From contig NMRB01001101.1 in the NCBI GenBank assembly GCA_002633025.1, positions 112,413 through 176,412 of the forward strand: a stretch of 64,000 nucleotides of DNA, in the 5' to 3' direction. Below the pieces are notes generated by a model. It ran no database searches. It was not told where the DNA came from and was given only the letters and a program-made list of their open reading frames with translations. Source of the stretch: Notospermus geniculatus. Its lineage: Eukaryota; Nemertea; Pilidiophora; Heteronemertea; Lineidae. Of the stretch, positions 42,172 to 55,900 are shown in pieces; position 1 is the first letter of the stretch, and each line of letters begins with the position of its first letter. Both the position numbers and the translations under genes were made by a program.

Positions 42172-42512
42172 AAAAAATCCTATCGCAAGGCTCGAACCCG
42201 GCGCCCCGGATTCAGAACCGGACGCTCTACCGATGCTAGACTGGTCCCCTGTCGTAGTTCTCGCTTCATTACTACGACAGGCATTTTGAACGCCAACTCG
42301 GCATGTGATTGGTCAGCCAAACGTCATCAACGGTCGCGCCATGAGTCATATCTATTTTTAGAGACTCCCCGCAACGTTGAAAGTCTTTATTGCTCATTTG
42401 CATACGTGTGTCAGAAAACGGGCAAACATGGCGGACGCGGCCTGTCGTAGTAGTGGAGGAACGGAGCGATACGACAGGGGACCAGTCTATACCGATGCGC
42501 CAGCCGGCCACG
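42172..42512 (-). repeat. tRNA-like sequence split by a mobile element
   Basis: Read on the minus strand without the insert at 42237-42489 and one duplication copy, the sequence has TGGCGCATCGGTAGAGC (D arm with A box), an anticodon-like loop TTCTGAAT between CCGG arms (CTG would read Gln) and CGCCGGGTTCGAGCC (B box), followed by a T9 run that could terminate Pol III. The acceptor stem does not pair and the anticodon loop has 8 bases, so it is a SINE head or tRNA pseudogene. Confidence 0.5.
42237..42489. mobile_element. MITE with exact 9-bp target duplication inside a tRNA-like sequence
   Basis: TACCGATGC stands on both sides (42228-42236 and 42490-42498). The ends are TAGACTGGTCCCCTGTCGTA and its exact inverse. 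A second inverted block (TACTACGACAGGC / GCCTGTCGTAGTA) lies inside. 253 bp, no ORF. The 9-bp duplication matches that of the GCTGAAAGGG and GCCGAATCGG elements, but the ends differ. Confidence 0.9.
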
Positions 42513-43311
42513 TCATGAGAGTGGCTGCTCAATAAATGTTTATAAACATATCCCAGCTACTCAACATATTTTTATGTTAATTAGAAATGACGTTACAAAT
42601 CAGAATAATCTTCCAAAAACCGCATTTTACAACATCCACAGAGCAAGTCCCCAGCAAATCTGTCAGCATATCGCTACATAATGTACCCATCTACAATCAC
42701 AGCCACTAAAAACGTGAACCAACCGTCCGGTATATTCTATCTGAACATTAGACGCATTTCATCTATGAGTCCCAATTCTATTGACTGACCCGTGAAAAGT
42801 CTTTGGCTAGCTTCGCTGTTGGCCGCTACGCGGCGCCTTGGGCCCTTGCGTCTAGAATGGAATGTTCTAGCCTGCTGTGAATTTGTATCTAGATTACCCT
42901 TGATATGTATGTGTTTGCCAAAATTTTGACCCTGGAACATTTTGACTTTAACAGAAATGTCATTCATACTTCTGGTACATTTACACCCAGGTGAGCACAT
43001 GGTCACTGGACCATTTAATTTTACAGGGAAGAGACCTATTTTTTGAACAAGACGCTAATAAAGAAAAAAAGAGAAGAATTGACTTCGTCTTAGCGTACCC
43101 AAACAAAAAAGATGAAGCAACAGAAGATCGGAACGAGTAAGTTTTAAAAAGAATATACAGTATTTTCAGATTTTTAGACATCACTCCATGAATTGCAATG
43201 TCCAGCCCACTACATGAATTGAGGCGTATGTTACTCACCAAGTTCCAGTAGGTCGACCAATCACGGCTCTCTGCTGGTTACGGGTTAGACATGTTACTCT
43301 GCAGACACTTA
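42513..43311. other. Intergenic stretch, no gene seen
   Basis: GGTGAGCACATGGTCACTGG, followed by ACCATTTAAT, at about 42991 is an end of a dispersed repeat also seen at 39885 and 49286. No coding sequence. Confidence 0.35.
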
Positions 43312-43437
43312 GGCCCAAATTTTCAAAGCTGTTTTAACGCTAAAATGCATTTTAGTCCAGCACTTGCATGCCTATAAGCATGCAAGTGCTAGACTAAAAT
43401 GCATTTTAGCGTTAAAACAGCTTTGAAAATTTGGGCC
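43312..43437. mobile_element. Near-perfect 126-bp palindrome
   Basis: GGCCCAAATTTTCAAAGCTG, continuing TTTTAACGCTAAAATGCATT to TTGCATGC (about 60 bp), faces its inverse with one internal mismatch and a loop of a few bases. Immediately to the right starts a fragment of the GATACAAC MITE (compare 12499). Confidence 0.9.
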
Positions 43438-43785
43438 ATAGTCTACACGATACAACATTAGACATCGAACAGCATACTCATGCAGTCCATAGTAGGCCCA
43501 TGTAGCCAGAACCTTGTTCCTTTCTAAAGACTGCATATAAAAACGTCAGCACCTGTAAAAAAAGAGTGATGCCAACTTTTTCAAAAAAGATGAAGTTGGC
43601 TTCCCCAAATCGGGAACCCCCTTCCCGAGACGAAGTCACTTCGTCATTTTTGGCATAAAAACAACTTTGAGACGGCCCGTAAGTACCGATATGCTATGCA
43701 GCAAGACAAGAAACCGAAAATCTAAGCACACTACACTACATGCTGTGTAAAAATCAGTGTCATTTCTTTTTGAAGCAGTTGAAAC

Positions 43786-43977
43786 ATGGAACATCCCTCT
43801 CGTTTCAGTTCTTCGGGCGATGGATGGTGGAAACGGTGTTTGTTGTCAATCAAGGACTTCGTCCAGTGTGGTGATTCCAATGATGATGACACTCACCACG
43901 TCTCCAAGCAGGACATCAGAGACATCTTTGAGCAGAATCTGCTAAAAGAAGGCTTAGAACTTGAGCATGATGCCAGG
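43786..43977 (+). CDS. Anoctamin exon 1 (residues 1-64)
   Basis: Starts [17 protein letters not shown] and ends in [11 protein letters not shown] before GTATAA, phase 0. The segment [13 protein letters not shown] corresponds to the R-x-x-F-x-x-x-L-x-x-x-GLxLE motif at the start of the anoctamin dimerisation domain. A GAAGCAG acceptor-like site just before the ATG leaves open a non-coding exon upstream. Confidence 0.7.
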
Positions 43978-46900
43978 GTATAATTTTTTGTGTACTTATT
44001 ACATGTATCTTGTAAAAACAGAACTTCAGTCGTAATTATAAGCATAAAGTCCGTAGGGTGCTATAAATGCTGCTCGCAGAATTTAGGTACATTAGAAGTG
44101 ATGTGCACTTCGTGTCCTTCCTTTTAGTCTGAACTTTTGACAAGGTCCTTCTAACAGCTCCATTGTTCTTCATTAAGGGACGTCAGTTTATATGTTTGAT
44201 ATTGTCTAGGTGAAGTAGTTTAAGCGAATAAACCAACACAATAAATCAGTTACAGTACATACATAATGATTGGCATGTTTGGAGAATTTGTGGGACATAT
44301 CTTTATGTAAAATGAGTGACCTAATCAGAGCCGGTCTAATATTTTTTCCAGAGCTTTTTGTCTCCCTGGTCACTGCCTGCCCGGAAAAGTGTGTTCATTC
44401 AGTGCCTCCCCTTTTGTCACGTTGCTGCTGATTCCGTCAATCGTTTGTTGGGCGGCATTGGCAAACGGTGGGCAACGAAAAAAAGCACAGCGATCATTCT
44501 GTTTAAATGTTCATTTCAGCCTGAACTCGACCACCACTTTGTTAAAATACATGCACCATTTCCTCTTCTTGACCGTTATGCGGATGTTATGAAGATAAGA
44601 CTTCCAATGAAAGAGGTAGGGGGTTGACAGGAAAGAATTAAGAAGTTTCATTACTGGCTAATTGTTATTTAGTTGATTCCAAAACAGTGGAATGCATTTG
44701 CATACACCTTTACCAGAAGGACACCGAAACTGAATGCCAAATTGATCATTTCTACTTCGGTACTAATCAGGACGAGCCGGAGGCGGTGGCTGCGGACTGC
44801 ATACTGATGACCAAATGCACACACCGCGATAGTCCGGTGGCATTGAGTACGATAGTGGTTGCTAACGGGCGCTCTGGTTTCAAATGCTACTGGCCACTGC
44901 TGTCCCTTGGGGCTACGAGGATATGACCGTTGAGTCCAAGTCAGAAATTGTTCACATCCCCAGCCTTATAACCATCCCATGGTGGCAATCAAAATATGAA
45001 TAATATGTATGGTCACCGTCATGACTGTTGATGTCCTCCTGGTCAAGACTAACAGAAAAAAAACGGTCTTGTCGGTCATGTTCAAGAGTGTTAATACAGT
45101 GTTTCATCATCCTTTAATGATACCATTGCAGGAAGGACACCTTAAAGTCTGGCCTATTAAATGTCAGCAAGATCGGTCTAGTTCCACGGCCATACTAAAT
45201 TGAGACAACAAGCGTCAGCGTGAGGCAACTACCCCATAACTTGCGTCAACAAGGTTTTTCTTTCATGAAAACAAATGAACTCTTATTTTTGCACCTTTTC
45301 AGCGATTTTCTGGGTATTTGGAGGAAGTTCAGTGGAGATATTGTCACCTACTATTATGTTGATTGGAAATTTTGGAGGATTGCGTCCACAAACTTTCCAA
45401 TATGCCGTCGAAATCCAGTTCTGCCTTTAGCGGAGGGTGAAGGAACCATACCTGAACCCGGTGGCCATATTGCGGAATCAGCGGACGCTGTTTCATACAA
45501 AACATATTGATCGATATCTTCGTTGGTCATGTTCCAAAGGCATTCAAACTCCCAGAAGATACCGAAAACGTGTTAACGCAAGTTATGGGTAGTTGACTCA
45601 AGTTGACGCTTGTTTTCTCAATTTCGTACGACCCCTAGTTCCTCCACTGTATTTCGCATATTTTGTCTTGCAGCTTCCTGACAGTGAGGTGTTGAAGATG
45701 AAGACGTGTTGGGATCAGCTGCTTCTGGTGGGAAAGACCTTTACTCAACCATTCCAACAAGATCCCGAGGTTATGCCACCACTTGCAAGAAAATTTACGT
45801 GCACTTATAGCAAAGACAAAAAGTATTTGTAAGTGAACCCTTCAGTTTTAATACTTCTATCCAATTCGCTCTGTCTTCCGCTCCTTTACAGCCTTCCATT
45901 GCCTACTCGCTGGGCCACATCATATTACCAACAAGAGGCCCAAGGGCCTGGCGCTCAGCTGACAGTTGACTTCAGTTGTAGTTGTTGTAGGTGTAGTGAA
46001 GCATGCTGAAGGAGAGGTGGAACTGTAAACTGGGTCCAAGGAAGACACCTTGGCTCAACTGGTCTTTAAGCAGGTCAAGGAAGTAGATCACTTCAAATTA
46101 CACTTCATTACCTTCAGTTTGATACCAAACATGACTACCTTGGCGCAACTGGTCTTTAAGTAGGTCAGTAGGTCACGGAAGTAGGTCAGTTCAAACCAAC
46201 ACTTCATTACCTTTAGTTTGATACCANCAAACATTTTTGGTCCTGTTTCGAGTCCTTCCTAGGGCCTACCACTCCACCGGCTTTCATGACCCTGGGCCTT
46301 GCGGTTGCGAAACGTGCCAGTGTCACGGACGACACACACACACACACACAGACGGACGCCACTCAGTATACATATGACTAGCTCAGCTGAAAGCTGAGCT
46401 AAAAAGCAAAAACTACCGAATCACAACGATGAACCTCGATTAAATGCCGGTGTAATAGAATATAATGTCCCCCGCCGATATGTGATGCTCGGATATCGCA
46501 TATTGTGGAACATGCGCAGTGATGCCGAAACGAACGATGTCGCGCCTGGCTCGAGTAAAGTGTCATGGCGCCAAAGCATTTCCTCTTTCTCCATTGGCTG
46601 AACATCAGCTTCGCCGTCATCTTTTCCCGAAATAACCGGCTCAGATTTAAAGGTCGCTCACTTGGCCCATGCGCGAGTAGCCCTAAGCGCGAGTTGTGAT
46701 GTCAGAGCTAACAAGAACGCCGTGGCGCTTTCTCGGGGAAGCGCGGCGCTAGTAATCGAACACGATATTTGTGCCTGAAGTACATGTTTTTGATCAAATA
46801 TCAATATCAATATCAATATCATGTCTGTGAGATCATCTCACAATGTTAGCGTACATTTTTCTGTTTTCAGATTCGCAAGTTCAACCTCAGGTGAACTTCT

Positions 46901-49900
46901 CTTCAGCAACTCCACCAGAAGTCGGATAGTTGACTATATCTTACGGAGGAAGAAATTCTCAAATGATGAGCATGATTCATGTAGCTTTGGTAATTATGAA
47001 AACTCATTCCAGCCAATCACATCAACCTAACTCACGATGCAACCAGAAATATTGGAACCTGGGAATGAATTGCTGGGGTTGGGAGGGGAGGGGGTTCGGG
47101 GTGGTGTATTAGGTTTCTCTGCCTGTGAGGGACTTGGAAGTGCATGTACATGTACATGTACCTCATAAGCAGAGAAACCAATCTAACTGTCTAAGATTTT
47201 ATCATTTTAAAGGTCTGCCTAATGAATGGCGGGGTGGAGGATGGATGCGTGCAGCTTACCAATAGCTAGGCCTATTTAATAATAGGCCTACGCAGCAGGA
47301 AGGGTGTCTACGCCTTGCGCCTGTAAACTGTTCAATCAAAATGCAATAGGCTTCTTTCTTCTACATTATATCTATCCATAACATCGGTAATATCCCATTG
47401 ATAAGATGAGAACAAACTAAGACATGTGACGTGACAACCTCACGCGAGACGGAATGTTTGTCTGACGTCATGTTTTGTTGCGAACAAAACTGAGTGCATT
47501 TGATGACGTCACTGCATCATACCCAACAGGATAAAATTGGCTCCAAATCATCACTAAATCCCGATTTTGACCAAAACAGACCATTCTCTTGCTTAAACAT
47601 GCATATCCCCCCCCCCCAAGACTAGAACCAGTCAGAAAAAAAATTAAGATGTTTGTTACAAAGCAATCAGTGCAGTCAACGTACTGATTGGGACCAGCAA
47701 TTTTTGTCCGTTATATGCAAAGTCTGTTATATACATGGCCGATGCATTGTAAAACGGGACCGGTGTAACGTTTTTCAGTGAGGACCGTGAGCCAGTGTGA
47801 CAATACAATAGATTGACGGAATAAGCGGCGACTGGACAATGGGCGACACACAGATAAACAGCGAGTCCGTTTCCCAGTGTGTTCCGAACAATGGGAATCA
47901 CACAGAAAAACGGCCACACTGAAAAACGTTACACCGGGACTTCCAGTTTCAGTACGTTATAGGCGATGGTCCGGTATATGCAAGGCTAGGCCGTTATATG
48001 CGACGTTGATTGTATTTTCATTTATTCATTTTGTGTCAGATTCTGCCGTGACAGGTGATTATGAAAATGACGTGATACCATTGCCATTCCCCAATCCTTC
48101 TAACGAAAATCACTGGCTTAGGGGGTGCAGGTGTGTACCTCAGGGGAACTGCAAGATTTACAGTACGAACCCTATTTACAGTGTGAACCCTGCAGTTTTT
48201 GGTTGGGGCAGCCTGTCCAAAATCCCCCTTACAAGGCTAGTTACATCTGGATTGCTTTGTCCTCCCTGGATTTAAGGCGCACTTGAACGCGAGTTGGTTC
48301 TCATCAATTTGCAGAACGCACCATTGCTGCTGTGTTTAATGACACAACGGCTGCCCATAGTTTTGTACAGTTTGCGTATACGTAGCCAACTCGCGAGAGA
48401 AACTCACTCGGAGAGAGGCGCCGTAACATTTTTATACCTCGGTGGTGGGAGAGTTCGTGCCTTCGACCCCACACGGTCCCTGGTTCGGCAACGTAGTCAA
48501 TTCCTAGCATTTCCTCACCCACAGACAACTGAAAATTTGATGCATACCTTTTTAGCTCACCTGGTGTGCTTATCGGTATGTTGTGGTGTGGTGTCGCAGT
48601 CTGTTGCTGTCCATCGGCTGTTAGGAGGGCACGTTTCGTAACCGTTGGAGCTATCAACACAAAACTTGGTATACATCTACCCCCAGGTCATATGACCTCA
48701 GAACCACGTTTCAGTCTCATCTGATTCCAGGTTTGGCGTACAGGTGGCCAACACTGAAAACAGAAAAATTGCAACTGAAATTGAACTGAAGGCTGGATTG
48801 TCTCCAAATCATTATCATACCTAGGCGCACATCTAAATAAGAATACATGTACATCCATGACATAAATAACGACTTTTCATTTGACTTACTTTTCAAGGTT
48901 ACAGAGATTCAAAATGTTTCCGTTTAGGTGGCACGTTGTAAAATGGACATTGACCCATCATATCTTATAAACTACTGCAACAAGAATGTTTTGATCTATA
49001 CAGTGTATGTATCTACATGGTACTCATGCGTAGGCACTACAGGAAATTTCGGTCTAATCAGACTTCAAATGTGGCCGCCAGTCGGCCATCTTGATAATTG
49101 TAGTATGTCCTGAACGATAGCAGGTTGAATGTTCCAACCAGGTATGAATATCTATCTAGAACTTCTACACTGTAGGCCTATGCGTTATATGCAGGATTTT
49201 GACTTTGATCATATGACCCTGGCACATTTCGACAATCATCGTTCTTTTTTCATCTGGTTTAGTGGCCTACAGTAACACGCACACGGTGAGCATATGGCCC
49301 CCGGGCCATTTCACTATTCTCTCTTTCAATCAAAATTATTGTAGATACATACTATTGATTGTACAACTGCCCATTGGGCTTGATGAGACGAAATTCTAAA
49401 TCTGGTTCTGATTCATCCGAATTTGGAAATGATGCAACCATGACGTCATCCGTATATACATGTATACCGAATAATGGACTTTTATGGGTACTATTGATAT
49501 TTACCACTTTCCCCATGTTAGAAATTTTTGTACAATGTTCAGGAATTTCCACTTCGTCGTGGAAAGCAAAAAAACATTCTGTCCCATTCTTGCTTTTGAT
49601 TAAATTCTGCTTCGTCCAGGTTGTTTGCAGTGGAGCCAACCTAAACGTTGTCTTATGTACATTGTCGTTAGAACCTGATGGAGTACTCTCACTTGACTCC
49701 AAATAAATTATTTGCTAGAACCTTCTCCAGTATTCTGCTTGTCCCCGAGACCTTTGCTGTATAAATTATCCGTTCTCAGTGATCCCAGCTCGTTTTACCC
49801 TCTGGCGATACCTAGGATTTGCATCACAAGGTTTCATAACGAAGTATTCTTCTCGCTTTTCAACTCTTTAAACTCTTTCACATAGTTACCACTCAGCCCC

Positions 49901-52900
49901 AATGTAGACTCGGGGCCCAGTCGTTGTGTCGCTCCGGCCGCCGCTCCACACTCCACAAACGACTGGGAAAGCAAGATGCAAAATCAGCGGCTAGCGAACT
50001 GACGACCACAACGCCCATCTCGGCGAATGAAATTGCCCGAAAGCAATCTACTAGGGAAAATCTCGCACACTTTGGATTGGTTGTTATTTCTGTGGATGCT
50101 GTAATTTACCAGATCCTCTCGCCCGTCCAGAAGCTTCTGAACCTCATTAGCAGGATATTGATAAATCCGTAAGTAGGCCTACTGCTTATCGCACACAGCA
50201 TCGAACTTAGTAGGTAGGCCTACCAGCATCCCGTCCATGACCTCGAAGAAAGCTCCGGTGTAATCAGCTGATTTGGCATCTTGCAACGAACAGCCGACGG
50301 CCGTTCAAGACGCACTTTCTGATTGGCTGAACTCATTCATATCATTTATCCGTTGTTGTTGTCGGTACGCCACCTGCTGATTTTGCGTCTTGCTTTCCCA
50401 GTCATTTGTGGAGTGTAGCGCGGCGGCCGGAGCGACACAACGACTGGGTTCCGAGTCCACCCCAATGGAGCTGGAAGGGTATTTTCGTCTTGTCACGATG
50501 TCTGTCTCTCTGTCCCGTAAACTTTTCCTTTCCGGATGATAATTAAAGCTGAAGGGTTATTGTCGTCCTGGGTATAGACAAAGTATACCCGGGTTTAATG
50601 TTCAACGTACCCAGCTTCGTAATTGGAGCCCCTGGTTCGAGTTTTCCCAAGTCTCGCCTCCGAGACGATAAAAAACGGGAACTAATTGTTTTACCATTGT
50701 TTACCTCGGTCATCCTTGGGCTGGGTTTACCATAGTTTGGCTTGATTTCTATAGCTACTTGAAAGTCGTTAGTGTTTACGCAACACGTAAACATTGCATG
50801 TTGACTTTCACATTCATATTGTTGTCTTTTCAGGCATACGAAAACTTCTCAATGATGGTGTCTACTCAGCAGCTTATCCATTACATGAGGTAAGTAATGT
50901 TGATGACTGTAGAAAGGCGAACTTTGTGCAAGTAACTTTAGAATCTGGCTCTACCTCTGGAGGTAACAGGTCGTGGTCAGCTGAGCTCCAGGCCCATGGG
51001 CCTCTTGTCAAGAAAATGTCCTTGGATTTCTAATGTGCATTCATCATTTGCATCGTCAATTGCAGGGTAGTTGGAAGTCAATATCTGCCAAAAACAACCG
51101 ACAGCTCTTGTACCAGAACTGGGCAAGATGGGGCACATTCTTTAAAGTACAGCCTCTTGATTACATCAGGTGAGGAAAAATTCACTGCACGGAGTGGGAG
51201 ACGGCCTTGGGTACAACATCGTCAACAGAATCGCAGTTCGTGTAATTATGGAATATGAAATTAAAATCCACGTTGGAACAAGTATTGACAGTGCTCTTCT
51301 TTTCAGGAATTACTTTGGTGAGAAGGTGGCTCTCTACTTCGCCTGGCTGGGATTCTATACAATGATGTTGGTGCCTGCATCAATCGTAGGCCTGATCGTC
51401 TTCATCTATGGTTGTTCTAGTCTAATGGGAAACGAAGTTGCGTAAGTCATATTTAGTGACATTTGCCCAGCATTCAGTCTTCTTATTCATAACCGAGTTG
51501 CCCTGGTGTAACATCTGTCAATGTTCCCAGTCTTTGGTTCATCTGTGAGCCTATGTCATCTTGGTCATCTTGAAGTGTCCGTCGTTGTCGTGATCGTCGT
51601 TAGACAATAGGAGTACGTTTTGTAACCGCTAGAGCTGGAGACCCTTGTTCATCTAGGTCAAAATAAATCAGACACCAAATTTCGGATCGATCTGATTCCA
51701 GGTGGCCAAAAGCAAAAAACACAAAAAGTGCAATAACTCCTGAACTAATGATCGGATCACAACTTCTCCAATAAAAAATAATCGCATAAGTTGGACACTA
51801 CAACAAGTCGGATTTTCGGCTGTCTCGTGCAAGTCGGATCGCGCCTCACTCCTCTTCAGTCCATGTGTTTTTATTCAGGCTGGTGCTTTGGATCCGTTTC
51901 CAGCTCGGCCGTTTTGCCCATCCTCAAGCCAGAAGTCGGAGTTTTATTCGACTTGCACAAGACGGATTTCTTCTAAGTCGGATGAAATTGTCTGGTTCAC
52001 TTGAATCCGACTTATACGTTGTGATCCCTGACCTCGCAAGACTTCTTTCTTTCAGCAATGATATATGTGAGAATGGTGATATCATGATGTGTCCACTCTG
52101 TGATCGTCGCTGTGATTATTGGAAACTGTCTGAGGCCTGTCGCCATGCTCGTGTCAGCCATCTCTTTGACAATGGTGGTACATTCTTCTTTGCAATATTT
52201 ATGTCAATATGGGGTAAGCTTAGAACATAAATTTTTGATGGCATTCATAGAGATCTTTTGCTGGCTCGCTCAATGATATTTAAAACATAAATTGACGGCC
52301 ATAGTGTCAGCCCAAAAAAGTTCTTGATCGAGATCCTCTTGAAATAAGTAAATGACATGTTGGTTTGAAAATAATAAACTTACTTCACGTAAAATCATTT
52401 CTAGAAATACATGTAGTTCCTAAAATAGCGTGGTGATACTAATTTTTCGATAATTAATGGGTTTTCGCAAACAGGTCCTAATTAATTGGATGTTGTTTAT
52501 CAAACGTATTCTTTGATCATGTTGATAAAAAATGTTACATCCTTTGTACAACATCTAGGTTTTTAGAGGGACGTTTTAAAATTACAGCTTGTAAGGGGAG
52601 ATAACCTGTTTAATACATGAAATACAGTGTATAAATCCAAACCTGTCGATCAGAAAATATCTGGGAGAGTGAAGGACTGGCATGATGTTTTCATATTACT
52701 TGCTGATTTTTCTTTAAACAGGTACAATTTTCCTCGAATTCTGGAAAAGAAATCAGGCTGAAATTAAATTCAAATGGAGTTTGACGAACTTTGATGTAGA
52801 AGAAGAGCCTGCCAGACCAGAATACTTGGCAAGCCTTGTTGGCTCTGAATACAGGAAGAAGAAAAACTATATAACAGGGGTAAAATGAAATGCCAATCTT

Positions 52901-55900
52901 TATATTTGTGTACATGTTTTTAGACGCCACGTGGAATTGAATGTGTGATCGAATTGAATAATCTATTTTGATTAGACTCGTGTCTTTGCAATGAACGCAT
53001 TTTGTAAAAGCATAAATGAACACCATTTACCTAAGTTTATCCCATGGAAACATTATGAAATGGCTCCCAAACCACAATGTTCCAACAAATCAGCGGGTTA
53101 CAGTAAAACAGAACAATCCGTACTTTTAAAACTATGAAATCTTTAGGATTTCTTCGCTTGTCTTGGGAGTTCATAAATAGTGTATAACAGTAACAAATAC
53201 CTATGTGAACATCATGATGCAATTTCTTTTAACTTTTTTCAGGTGTATGAACCCCACCTTCCTTTTTGGCGAAAACGGGTACCAATATTCTTCATGTCTT
53301 TCTCCATCATGATCTTCCTGGTAAGCTTACATGTCGTAGCAACAAACTACAAGAAACTACATTTAGCAACAAAATTGGAGTCTCATAGAGTTTTTCACGA
53401 TGCCATAGGTCTGTCGGATCAGGAACTTAAGGAACATCTTCTAACATGTTACATCGCAATCAGGAACCATTGACACCACTCGGATGCCCTTCCCTTTTAA
53501 AACGTCCCTCAAAAAACCTGGGCCGATCTTCATAAAATCTTGCTAGTTTAGTTGGTTGCTAGTTGTGTCCATTGGTCTGTAAAAACTAGGCGCTTTAGCA
53601 AGTAACTAAGCCTAGCAAGGTTTTCAATCTCCTACGCAGAGGACAGACGATTTCACCTTAATGTGGAATGCAAGTGGAGTAAACCGAAAACACGGAACGC
53701 CGTACATCTGGGGCTAGCGAGATTGCAAGGCTTTATAAACATGACCCTTGGAAGTTGTATCAAGATGTAACACTTTTGATCAAAGAAGGTTTTTTGATAA
53801 ACGACAAGCAACATCCCATTAATTACGACCTGTTCCTTTAGATATACAACAAAATCGTGATGACGGAGGATTTAAAAGTGAAAAACAAATAATTATGTGT
53901 TTTGAAACTCCTAGAACCCGTGAATAAAAAGTGTTACATCCATATTGGATTCGGAGTTCGTAAGACGAGAGAGCATCTTTAACTGTTTAAAGGAATTACA
54001 TGTTGTCTATTTTCAGGTACTTCTTGCTGTCGTATTTGTTGTTGGTGTTGTGGCGTACCGCGTCTGTATTCTGGCTGTGCTCTACTCAACAGACAATGAA
54101 TTTATCTACAGAAACGCCAGCTTGTTCACGTCTGCCACAGCTGCCTGTCTCAACCTGCTCGTCATTTTTGGACTAAATGTGGTATGTATGCAGTTCATGA
54201 AAATGTAAGTTCTTGGCATAAAAACATTTGCTCCGTTCGTTCCTCTGGATATTTGGTTGGAACATGCAGTTGAAAGCATTTCACTTGATGCTGGTCGGCG
54301 AAACTTCAAACATTCTCAACTTTTGTCACACCACTCTATTTGCTGCAGCTCTTTTTTAACAATCACCTCCGTAATTTAATATTTAGTTCCCTTGGGTTTC
54401 TATTGCTGCTAAACCTACATCATCACATGACCATGTACATGTTCGTGACTACAGCTAGCACTGAAAATTTGCAGTCTTTCAGCGTGACTTCTCTATTGCA
54501 ACTACAAACCTTGCTTGCAAGTCGCACTGTTATGTAGCCTACAAAAGATGCCCACTTCTTACAAAATTCTGTATATTGTATTAGGTTTATCGGCGGTTGG
54601 CAATAGGTTTGACGAACATGGAGCAGCTACGAACCCAGTCAGAATATGATGACAGCTTGACTCTCAAACTCTACCTGTTGCAGTTTGTCAACTACTACGC
54701 CTCCTTATTCTACATAGCTTTCTATAAAGGAAGGTAGGATTCACATTTTTAAGGAACCAAAATGACTGCTGGGGCTAATGCCATGAAACTTGGTACATGT
54801 ACACATGTTTCCCTATAGTCAGATGTCATATCTAGGACCTCAGAGACCAAATTTTGGTAGGGGATTCTTCCTGCACATTCCCTGCGGCTTTTTGATTTAA
54901 GCTATTTTTAAGGTCGCGGAGACTAAAATAGCATCGTGTTAATTTTCCAATTGCGTACTCAATTCCCACTTTACCTGTCCCATTCCTGAACTCGGAAAAA
55001 TGACCAAATCCTAAGTTGACGATATGGATTGTGTTTTATACAATTTATTCATGCTCTACAAACCCTCACTACTTTGGTTATATATGCCATATTAATTTCA
55101 ATACATTTTGGCTTAAAAGTCACTTTATGAAACACGCCCCAGATAATTTGCCTTTCATCAGAGAAGGGGGTCCTCCTCAGGGTCTCATCACCTGTGAATA
55201 AGTTCTCTTTCCTTCAGATTCACTGGAAATCCTTCACACTATCATAGAGTATTTTCTGCAAGACAGGAAGAGGTACGTGTCCTTGCCTGGCGACTGATTT
55301 TAGTGCACTCTTCCTTTAACTGATGGCAATCATTTATTGGCCGTACCAGTTCCAAAACAGCCTTTGTGATGCATACGTTGTTTTAACTCTGGCCTCTTCT
55401 ATATACCCTCTTGTACGCCTTTATCGAGCCCGTACTCAGAAATTAAGTCAGCTGATTACCCCACCTTCTATAAAATTATGACCACACTCTAAAACGATGA
55501 TCCCACCTGCTATAAAACGATGACCCAACCTAAAATAAAACGATGACGCTACTATAAAACGATGACCCTACTGTAAACTGATACATTTAAGGTCGATCTA
55601 TAGTCATTGGGTTTTCCCCCAGAGAATCACATTCCAACCGACCCACTGGAGTGAAACTGAATGAATCATCATTGCCTCAACTCTGTTCGCCAATTTTAGG
55701 CCGCGTTAGCGCTGGAATAGATTTTATTGTTGTCAGTCAATTATAGGCCTTGGCATTCAATGGTCCGCTGATTTGCCCACATAATATTTGGAAACGCACT
55801 ATAGTGAACGTGCGTTGCAAATAGTAAACAAACTCACGTGGAGAATAAAGTTTCAGAATTGCGAGCAGTTTTTCTCCCACTTTTATAAACATTTTTCAAA

